Shown: positions 51,208 through 61,800 of the stretch, piece by piece | How the letters are laid out: each line of letters starts with the position of its first letter | Numbering within the stretch: the first letter of the stretch is position 1 | NCBI GenBank assembly: GCA_028564675.1 | Contig: JAOVVO010000415.1 | Location: 1 to 64,000 of the forward strand | From: Onchocerca lupi | Taxonomy: Eukaryota; Nematoda; Chromadorea; Rhabditida; Onchocercidae | Reading direction: 5' to 3' | DNA length: 64,000 nucleotides | The notes under the pieces: model-generated | What the model was told of the DNA's origin: nothing | What the model saw: the letters and a program-made list of their open reading frames with translations, nothing else | Databases searched by the model: none | Translations under genes and position numbers: made by a program

Positions 51208-53961
51208 AACCAAATTAATTATAGAGTAGATAATTTTATTTTTACTGAAGGTTATTATACGATTCATCATCCCAGCAGAGTATATGTTTCTATTTGCTAT
51301 TGTTTCGTTCAATATTCAACAGTTTATCGAATTGGCGAAAGATTCAGGAGGTCAAACTTACCTCATATTTTCTTCTCTAGGATATAAGATAAGCATCGTT
51401 CTATTTATCAGTCATTTCTCCTTGTTTCGATGATTGAAAAATCTTTTAGCACAAATGTTTTTCGCAATCATCGCATTTTTCTTTGTCGAATTTGACTCAC
51501 AATAAAAAGAAGATCAAATGTTGAATTCAAATTTGAATTTGATTATGCAAAGCTAGAAAAACTGTTTAAGTGTAAAAATATGCATATCATATCTCTACTA
51601 TGTGTATATCGCTACAGTTATAGTGTCATTACCAGAATTGAAAAAATTTATTTAAAGTTTTCAAAAATTTATTCAAAGTTATTGATATTTTATCATTAAT
51701 GAAATGAGCATCAAATTTTTCAACAAAATTTGGAAATTTTTAATATTATTGCGTAAATTTATTAGATTTTGATGAGAAAACTTTTTGAAAATCCATAGGA
51801 TAAATATTATTCTCCATTTGCTGTTATGTAAACACAAACGCAGAATAACAAACATCAGCCATGATAAGTGTGACGTTGAACGTGGCACTAGAATTCACTT
51901 GATAGAAGACTGAAACATAAGTAAACTAAAATAATTGAGTTCCACCTGGAAAATATCATTAATCGACGATTCCTTCTCATTCTAACATGCATGTGATTTC
52001 TATGCTCATTTCCAGATATAATGTCGATTGTTATCAGTTGAAAGTTGTCATAAATTGATCCATTTTTCTTAAATTTCCTCCTCTAAAAATTATGATTTAT
52101 GCTAAACGAATCATGATCAAATAGATTCAGTTGATTTTTTCTGATTTTTTTTTCTCATCAATCTTTTCAAATAAGAATATCTGATAATGAGAAGTTATCA
52201 CGATGATTCCTTCCGCATTACAGTATCCCATAATTTATTCTGAGTATTTGCGGCACTTCACTTGTGATATGATAATATGATGACACACTGCTTTTGCGGA
52301 ATCTTTGCAATGATTAATGAGAATTGTTGAAAAAGGCAACACTTTGTTATAGTTCATTCCCTAACTAGACCATTGTCATCTCAAAATCACTCATTTCTCA
52401 GCAACATATAATAAAGATATTTTAAAATTGACAACATTTCGCATGCTGCGATAATCATTCATTCACGCACAACAATCATTCGAGAAGAGAAAGACGGATG
52501 CAATCATATCTATTATTTCAACCTTTGTTTTAGTAAGTTTTATCCGTAGCAGACATCTGTCGCAAATTAAAATCAAGGAAGTGATGACCATGCTGACCAT
52601 TATTAACCAGTATATTTGTTTTGTGGTCAAAAAGCGAAAAAATAGATCATATAAGAAAAAAATCATATGGTTACTTCGAAATCGTATTTAAATGTAAATT
52701 GTAATAAAGAATCCTTAGCGTTAAGAAATGCTTCTAAAACGAAAAGCAGTTTTTAATCATTTCAAAAATTCATCTTCAAACTTTCAATCATTGATGGAAT
52801 AGACAATTTGACAATAATTAATAGACTGATTATTGATAATCTGATTGATTGTTTCCGAAATCAGAATTTTCAAATAATTATGCAAATAATTTACGAGAAA
52901 ATTTCAACCAGTCATTTAACTAAGCACTTTTGAAGTCAATTCAGTTTGCTTATAAATTGCTTATTATCTTTCCATTCTTTCTAATTGTACTTATCAAAAA
53001 TTTTGCTGCATAATAGAATGATTTTTACAGTCAAATCATTTGCTTAATCAATTAAAAAGCTATTATTTTTAAATTGCCCTAATTTAATGCCATCACTATC
53101 TTGATGATGAAAATATAGCAACATGTCTTTGACCTAAATTATTCCATATAACGATAGAGGCGAATTATTTCAATCCTTAGTGACTGTTTAATTTAATGTC
53201 ACAAATGTTAAATTGGGTGAGCATGTTTACTCAAAATATGCTCTGTTTTACTCCATCTTATTTTATTTTCTGGTTTTCGAGACGTGCATGCATGCATGCA
53301 TGCATGCTTCTTGCATGAGCATCATCACAACAATAACGACTGCATAGTGCATTGAACTTTGGATTACTGTGTAAACAAATATTTGTGTTTGTTCTGTGTG
53401 TGTGTGTCTGTTGAGTATGTATGTTGTGTGTGTGTACTTGTATATGTTTGTGTCTAGATGTATATGTGTGTACTTATCGTATTACAATGCAATTGCTATA
53501 GCGACAACTGCAAGCGAAATTATTCGTCCAACTTCTCGTCTTTCATTTTTCTAATCTCAATTCTTCGTCACTCTTATCACAAATATCATTTTATCATTCC
53601 CATAAATGATATCAGTTGAACGGCATTTCTAGCGAAAATTTCTCAAATAATGGAAAAATAGAGAAATGGCAGGAGTGGAATTTAAACTTGTCCAGTCGGA
53701 GCGGGTCTTGTAGGGAATGTTTGTCTGAAAATGGATTTTGTTACTCCTTCTTTTGGGTTGTCTGACCAGCGTTCCCCGAATATTCTTGTATACTCTTGTT
53801 ATTCGTTTGGGTAGGTGTTCTCCGTTTGCTGCCACTGTAAATTTTGTTCAAGTTTTAGAGAATTTTAGATTTTAAAATCAATCATTTCAAATAAAATTTT
53901 ACTCCAATTATTTCAAGTAGGATTTTGGAACGTTAGGAGCGGATTGTTCGCTAGGTAACCG
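51208..53961. other. Intergenic region between acid phosphatase and SUMO-protease-like gene
   Basis: Mostly AT-rich with no certain gene. Open frames on the minus strand at 51.7-51.9 and 52.46-52.67 kb read as hydrophobic peptides, the latter with one clear membrane-like segment (LIMVSMVITSLILIC) followed by basic residues; a small membrane protein is possible but unsupported. A GCAT array (53285-53307) and GT-rich sequence (about 53390-53475) follow. The GC-richer block at 53.64-53.84 kb is open on both strands. Confidence 0.4.
53285..53475. repeat. GCAT microsatellite followed by degenerate GT repeats
   Basis: Five to six GCAT units at 53285-53307, then interrupted GT/TGTA runs from about 53390 to 53475. 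Confidence 0.9.
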
Positions 53962-56900
53962 ATGAATGGGTTCGCCAATGAACTCAATTCTTTTTCAGAT
54001 GACGAGAACGAGGCTAAGGTTAGCGCTTCATATCTTTATTTTATTTCTTTTAGTTTCTAATTTGTTGAAATCATGGAAATCGTTACGTATATTATTAGAT
54101 AAGTCCTTTTTGATCTGGGAGGGAATGGCATTTGCTTTGGTTATTGTAACCTTCCATTTTAATTTCCTGTAAAGGAATCAAATTTCGATCGTTGCAATAT
54201 TCTAATAATATTCTGGCTAGTATTCTGAGAGCTCAGTCGTTTTAATATCTTATCTTCGAGAATTGGGTAAACTGTTAAAATGACGATCTATGTATTTCAT
54301 TTCAAACAAGTTTTTTATTTAATGACATAACTTTTCAGGAGATTCTTGAGGTAGATATACGAACTGAAATAATTCGTGTAAGATTCCCATCCCTTTCACT
54401 GCATATTAGCATCGCGGATTTGTTGTGCTTGGCTGAGGGTGAACTACTCAACGGCACTATTATTGATTTCTATTTGAATCATATCAGATGCCATTTGATT
54501 CAGGATTCGTAAGTTTGCTTTCTTTATCAATATTTCTGAGCATTTATTATCTGCCCAAACTTGATAGTTCAAACTACAATTCTCATTGAACTCATCGCGG
54601 AGATTTTGTAATTTTTTTTATTTTATTTTAGGAATTACAGTATTCTAATGTATTTATTGTCTCGTCCCTGAGTTAAAAACAGATGAAAACGAGAAAGAAC
54701 AAATTTAGCAACTATTGTTTCAAATTTTAGAGTGAAGAAGTTTCTTGAATCTTAGTGTTATTCAAACAGTTTCTTGAATCTTAGTGTTATTCAAACATGG
54801 AACTTAATTTATTCCCTCTCATTTTTCGTGAACTAACTTTTTCCTAGAAACCATCTGTTATTGTGAGCAAAAGCGAAGAAAACTAAAATTTATTGGAATA
54901 TAAAATGATACTGAATATATTAAATATCGTCATTCTTTATTATGTGAAACTGATAAATCATATCTAGCAAACGAATCAGTTGGAGGGGACGAGATATAAA
55001 AATATTCATAATTTTGGCAGTGAAATTATCTCTTCATTAAATTGATATTTTTGGTAATCTAGGATGATTTTACGGAGAGAGTAAATGGTTGCCATCGTGA
55101 GCTTCTTTCTAGAGAAGTTGCCATTTTTATTCATCGATAGATGCATAAGATGCAACATATGAATAATCTGGTGTTTGGAAAATCATTACTTATTTTAAAT
55201 ACTATTTTATAGAAATTTACGAATGCACATATTTCCGTCGTTATTTTGGGGCAATTTGAAATCATGGTTCAGGAATTTAAACGCTGATGATGTTGAGGAA
55301 TTTGCAGTGACCGGGATTGGTAGCACTAATGGAGTAAGTGTTTGAAAAATTACTGCTTATTTGTTTGAAGTTAGTATGTTTTTGTACTATGTTTTTTTCG
55401 CTTCTTACTTATATTTGCACTTTGTTTCCGTTATTTCCAATAACTTAATTTTAAACTGGTACAGTTTAGTACAGTCTTAGTCGCTACTTTCAGAAATGTT
55501 AAATTTTAGTCAAATTATTTTCTACAATTTACTTTCTCCCTTAAAAAATTGTGCGTTCAGTTTCAAAGACGATTTTTGCAATGCTTGTATTTCAAGACAT
55601 CCTTAAAGCATTTGAAGTATATTTTGCTACTAAAATATATTTCTAAATCTTTCTCGATATCTTAGTGAATTCGGTTGAGTCTCAAGCATTTTATTGGGAA
55701 CTGTTCAATCAGATATGTGATAAATAGTTAAGTTCCATCTTCTGTTTTAGATCTCGAATCCAAATCGCATTCAGTATTGGCTTGAAGACGAAGATATATT
55801 TGATGCAGATTTTCTGGTAATCCCAATTAACGAATACAATCATTGGTTAGAGTCAAGATTTATTGAATATTCAAAGTTAAATTTCCATTCTCCATCCTTT
55901 TTTTCTGGTTTTGAAGCAAGAAAGATTAGCACCACACTTCCACGATCGTCTTGCTATATTAGACAAAAATAGTGGTGATTTCTTTTGCTGTATCAAAAAG
56001 TGTAATACTTCTTTAGAGATTTTGTATACCCAGGATAATGTGCAAGCCGTGTTGTGATTTATGATGCTGTTTATATTATTGTATATCTCTAAAGAAGTCT
56101 TGCGATATCTGCTCTTATCAGAAATTTGATGATAAAGTGAATTTTATTTCTTTATTCTATCATCATTTATTAGGTAAATTAATTTTTAATATCACTACAA
56201 TTCAACAATTTTTAGGTCTTTAATAATAATCTCGATGTCATGTTTCACAGCACAGTTGTCCGCTTCCGAACTTTTAATAATAATTTTTGATTCACAACAA
56301 TCCATCGAACTGCCTTGTACAGAAGATGTTGTAAATACTCTCAAAACTTTCCTTTCGGTAAATGCATTTTATTGGTGCTCTCTTTAGTTTTTTCTAAAAA
56401 ATTTGCGCCATAATTCTCTTAGCGCATCAAACTTTTTTTCATTTTTTCATATTTAAGTATATTTTGCACACAAATAAATATTACTAATTTCTTATGCTAG
56501 GAATTTTTTGATATTATAGTCATTTAACTTATAATTCAATTATCAAAAGAACAAGTTGCTAATCTTAGTTCGTCGGCAGAAAAGCTTGAAATTAAGTAAT
56601 TATGTTTGTTGCATGTAATATTGCACCATTGCACGACAGTTATTTTGAATATTCTTTCGTATACAATCTTGCTAATATTGCTAAATTTGAAAAGACTTTA
56701 TACTTTGTTTTCTCTGTCAAAGTACACAGTTATTATAACACAAATCATTCATTTCAGCGAGCTTCTGAATTGAGTGCACGAAAGGAAAATTTATTGAGGA
56801 AGCAAATCAAGACGGTAATACCGAAGAATTTACCCCAGCAGGAAAATGATGTTGATTGCGGTTTGTACATACTGGAATATGCACAACGTTTTCTCCTCCA

Positions 56901-57500
56901 ACCTCCCATAAAGGTTTTTTTGGATTTCTTTCTAGAGATTCTTTATTGTAAGCAGTCTGGACCTCATTATTTGATTTGAAAGTAATGTTCTCAAGTTCTT
57001 AAGTAGAATATGCTTATGGTAGTATTTTTGTGACCAGCTTTTCCTTCTAATATTAACTTATTTAATTATTTTCCTAGTACAGTATTCTTATGAAATAATT
57101 TTTGATCTATGACTCAGAAAAAGCTCTTTTATTCTTTAGGACCTTACACTATACGGTGATTTTGATTTCACATCACATTATCCGGATTTCAATATAATTT
57201 CAAAACGTCGAAGCATCCGCAATGCTTTATCAACACTATGCGCCGACAGTAGCAGATGGTCACAGTTCTTTGATGTTGAACAGTAAGTTATATTCACGTT
57301 ATTTTATGTATGAGGTTCATTACGCTATGAACATTTATGTTGATCTTTTGGAACTAAAAGTGCAAAATTTTGTCGAGTATAAAATTATTTATTTGGATTT
57401 CAGAATAAGATAACTTCGCTTTCCCGTTTATTCATCCTCATTTTTACGAAACTTATTTGGATATTATTTCAGATGTGATACAGTTTTGGACTGGAAATAA
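53962..57500 (+). CDS. ULP/SENP-family cysteine peptidase (C48), SENP6/7-like catalytic core, 8 exons
   Basis: Predicted to cleave SUMO or a related ubiquitin-like modifier. Exons: 53962-54018, 54339-54508, 55213-55333, 55751-55845, 56216-56357, 56758-56913, 57140-57282, 57473-57500; 303 aa. Start MNGFANELNSFSDDENEAK joins in phase to exon 2. The fold follows C48 order: LLCLAEGELLNGTIIDFYL, then FLVIPINEYNHW with the catalytic His, LLIIIFDSQQ with the catalytic Asp, and QQENDVDCGLYILEYAQRF with the oxyanion Gln and catalytic Cys. The segment between His and Asp and the DIFDADF stretch look closer to SENP6/SENP7 (worm ULP-2 type) than to SENP1/2, but the long N-terminal region of those proteins is absent. 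The usual ND before the IIDFYL motif is NG here. It could be a full short protein, or 5' exons may be missing. All triad residues are present, so activity is plausible. Confidence 0.9.
54739..54796. repeat. 29-bp perfect tandem duplication in an intron
   Basis: Two identical 29-bp units (54739-54767 and 54768-54796) in intron 2 of the peptidase gene. Confidence 0.92.
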
Positions 57501-57504
57501 TAAA
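57499..57504 (+). terminator. Candidate polyadenylation signal overlapping the peptidase stop codon
   Basis: AATAAA begins within the TAA stop (57498-57500). It would give an extremely short 3' UTR; a later signal may be used instead. Confidence 0.3.
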
Positions 57505-58867
57505 TTTAGAACGGGTATATTTATTCATTGCATTTCTATTGAAAATTTGTATAATTCTTTTTTTTTTACTCAGTAAAGGACTTGTCTTATACTGTCTTGG
57601 GCAGTGAATCATGAATGTGAGTTGGATAATTTCCAGGTTTCTATTTTTCTGATCCTAGTTTCTCAGATTATTTAAGCGCATTTGAATGCAGTATGAAGTT
57701 GTAAATGTAATCTTGAGACAGATTAGAGATCAGAATTTTATTATTTTTGTGATTATGTACTCAATATTAAAACAATTATTTATCGGCACATTGTAAATAA
57801 GTAACACCTTTTTTTTTCATCGGCTGTATCTTCAGTATTGATAGATATCACGACAATGTTTGTAATAATAAAATAATAATAATAAGTAATAAAGCAAAGA
57901 GTAAATGCATGAAGAGCATTATCTCACTAGCTCTCACATCGATTAGGATCGAGCAATAAAGCATCTCAAATTTATCTCAGAACTTCTAGCGTGCGGATAA
58001 TATTAGCAGTAATAATCTTCTCTCTTTCCTTCTCGTCTGGTTTTGATCTTGTTCTATCTTCTTTTTTTATTTAGATTAATTTTGTGAACTTGTTTTATAT
58101 TGAAGTTATAAATATAGAGTCCCGAAATTACTACTGAAAATATCTGGGGAGTTATGCAAACGACACGTTCAAATGTATCCATGAGAAGAGACGCAAACGA
58201 AATCATAATAAATATTTTAATATATAATACTGAGATGCTGTTATTCAAAGCAGACAGACAACAAAAAACGAGGAATGTGTATTGTAAGGATTAAGTTACT
58301 AAAAACATTCCTCGTTTTGATGAATAGGGAGATCAGAAAGGCTACAGATGATTGAAATCTTTTGATTTCAGAGTTTGTTTCCGGACGATCATGATTAGAA
58401 ATTCGAGAAGGTAAAACTTATTGGGGAAATCATAAACGAAAGAATTTTTCTCTCATATAATTATAGGAATGAATAATAATGGCAGTCATCAAAAGCAAGC
58501 TGCTACATCTTAAAAATTATGCAACTTTCTGGAAAAAATGGTCTCGAAATAATGAAATAGTGTATGAATAATCAAGAACAATACAATATCTTATGTATTT
58601 GTAATTCGGGAATACGATACTTTTAAGCTCTTTTAAATAATACGGTGTAGTATAAAGATTATAATCTTATGTAATATATTAATTTAATAACGATGACTAT
58701 TAGGTTCATTTTTCAGTACACTTTTTTACACCTTACATGGAAATAGTATTTGCTACATTAGAATTGCACGAAATATCGAAAATTTTGCTACTAAGCAATT
58801 TTTTTTGTTCACGATATAGATTTTAATGTTTTAATACAAATTACTGGGTATATAGTTGAGAGAAACT
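57501..58867. other. Convergent intergenic region (peptidase / Wntless)
   Basis: About 1.4 kb between two stop codons. It holds AAT-rich tracts near 57.87 kb and a 14-bp perfect inverted repeat at 58265-58318. No gene seen. Confidence 0.6.
58265..58318. repeat. Inverted repeat, 14-bp perfect arms
   Basis: AAAACGAGGAATGT at 58265-58278 and its exact reverse complement at 58305-58318, with a 26-nt loop. Lies in the convergent intergenic region. Confidence 0.92.
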
Positions 58868-58873
58868 TTATTC
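58868..58873 (-). terminator. AATAAA overlapping the Wntless stop codon
   Basis: On the minus strand the last codon and stop read GAA TAA A, so AATAAA overlaps the stop at 58868-58870. Not certain to be the signal used. Confidence 0.3.
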
Positions 58874-61800
58874 AGTTGTAGCAGCTTTCATGAATGTTGT
58901 TAGAGCTGATGATTCGGTTGGTTCACCATCTACCAGTATATCTGTTTCTTCATGCAACGCTGTAATATCGACAATTATTAGATATTCAAATTATAAGTAC
59001 TTGAATTTTAATAACATTGTCATTTTAATTCATCCTCATTTATTTTCGAAAAAAGATGATTTTACTATTTTCTCATCAGTTCCTTACTAATTTATATATT
59101 TAAATTACTGGACCAATTCTGTTATTTCATTTAATGTGGGTATTTGCAGGCTAGATAAATCTGGGTCGTGGAAAAGTTCATGACGCCAATTTTTAAAGTC
59201 ATTCTAATCTTATATAAAGCTATCAGTAGTTAATTTTTATTTATTTGTACTCCAAATTTTATGTTATACAATATATAGATAGCATAATGAATAATGCAAT
59301 AATGATAATTAATAATAGTAATAATAAGTAATAGTAATAACTGGTAATAATGATAAATAATAACATACCGATAGTGGCGCCGTACTGTTTATGAGATGGT
59401 GCATACATGGCCAACAACAGAAGCACATAAATATTCCACATGCCAAAAGTACCCGTAAAAAAGGCGCTTGATGAATGGATTAGCAAACTTTCAGATGGAT
59501 TGTCACTGTGCATTTGTCCTTCTCCGTACTGAAAAGAAAATAAAGTGCAAAGGAAATCGTAGAATTTGACAATTCTTAAATGAAATCTAGCATCACTAGT
59601 AATTAAACTTTTATTAACTTGATATCTATTATTTCATATGCTAGATTTATACATAAGACGATAAGAATTACTGATCCATTTTCCATCAGGAAAAAAGTCA
59701 TTAATTTTTTCCATTTCAAGGAATTAATTCTCCGCTTACAAATGCATTTATTTCTTGATCTTTCTTTCCATCATAAAAAATACGACTCTTGATTATCTTT
59801 AAAAAGAGAAAGAATGAAGAAAACATTCTCAGATAAATAATCTGTCTACATTTGGGATCATCCTCAGATAAATAATCTGTCTACGTCTTTTTACAATAGT
59901 AATAAGGCATATACATAATAACATAATATTATCACTTACCTGTTTCATAATATAGGTAATGATAGTTGATGCGGCGCATATTAACGTAAAAAACATCAAA
60001 AATTTGAAACGATAAATGATTGCTTCAACCTGAATTGATAAAATCCTTTTAATACAACATTTCTCACCAATAACAGTCCAAGGCTTCACCTCATAAAGGG
60101 GAGTCAAACCAATGCAAGATTCTTTATAAGTCTCAGTCAGAATCATAGATTTCTATTTTATGTTTTGCTGACCATTGATAACATCTCATAATACATAAGT
60201 GTGGATAAGAGAATAATGTTAATGGATTGCATCAATGATTTCTTTTATATCATAAATTTTAATTATTTTAAATCGATGCAAACGTAATAAGTGCCATTGC
60301 ACATGAAACGAGTATAGATAAGCATTATATTTTCGGAAAAATAGATTTAAACTGGTTGATTCAGTCACATCTCACTTAAGCCATTAAATGATATTAAATC
60401 CAACATTCAGCATTTCCTTTTCTGTGGAGAAAATTCAGCAAGCCATGATTCATAAACTTTTGTGTATTCCATTTTTACAAAGAAATTTTTACTACATGCC
60501 TCTTATCATAAATGAATAATAAAATACATCTCATGTGAGAATAAGTGGTGCACTTTTGGTATAGTAGCTTTACATAGCTTTGACTTCTATAGGAAATTTT
60601 GTTTACTTTCAATTATAGAATGAAGTTATGATATTGCCTAATTTAAAATTTAGATCATTTGTTAAAGTTGCTCTTGCAATTGCAATGTGTTGCCTTTGTC
60701 CATCTAAAAGTCTTAAACTTTCTTCTTCCAACAAATGATTTTTAACTTTGAGGCAAATTCTTTAATACGTGAATACTTGATATTTATCACCGCTAGCATC
60801 TCTTTAAAAACAGTTAATATTTTCCATTACATCCTATTAAAAATGATTGATCTTGAGCAACCGTCTCAACACTTCTGTTTAGAAAATCTGAGTTATACTG
60901 TTAATAATTTGCCATCAGTTGAAATTTTTCTAGGCCTTAGATTGTAAACTCGGATTCAGGTTCACTCGAATAATAAACATCCACAACTCGAATAAAAAAC
61001 AAGTCCTGATTTATGTCAGATTCAATTTCCATGGACTTGTTTTCATTGTCAGTTTTGTATCTTTATAATGAGAATAAAATTATCAAAAACAATTTAATTT
61101 TTTTTTAATATTCAGATCTACAGCACATGATTGATTTTAAACTACCGGTAAGAATGAATTATAACTTTTTGGGTTTTGGATGGGAATTCAAAAAGAAAAA
61201 AATCGAAAGTTTTAATTTATGAATATATTTTGTAAATTTGATAAGCGCTACTTATTGCCTTTAAAATTTTTACCGTCTATCAAATACGCTTCCAGCTTCA
61301 TGAATGGTTAGAAAAAAACTCGAAAACAAGTTATCGAATTTCGAAAGATGCAAGGTCGCCGAAAATTTACTGATAAAAGGAATAACTTACTTTCAACCGT
61401 CGAATTTCGCTGTTACGATAAAGTTGGGCAGCTCGTTTCCTTTTAATTGTTATCCATACATGATATATTTTGTAGGAGAGGAAACCAAAATAGCATAGTA
61501 CACAAAAGGATGCTGTGTAAATTGATGTATACTGAAATACATGAATAGGATGCTGTGTAAATTGAATATACTGAAATAGTGAATACTTCCAATAAATGAT
61601 ATTGGAAGTTTTCATGTATTTTAGCGCATGTCAATTTACACAGCATCCTATTATGAGTAATTTGAATAGTAAAATATGATTTGTTAAATAACTATATACT
61701 TGCAAAATTATTATTTTAAAAACTTACCGCCAGACGTGAACCCAACTCAGATGACCAAATGCTGAAAAACGGATTTAACAATTGCATACCACGTTCAGCC

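Noticed and set aside
51169..51387. 72-codon plus ORF just after the acid phosphatase stop
   Set aside because: It lies in the probable 3' UTR, spans the AATAAA and has no motif.
61304..61498. 64-codon plus ORF over the Wntless exon
   Set aside because: It is the opposite-strand shadow of exon 61391-61531, whose minus-strand reading matches Wntless.
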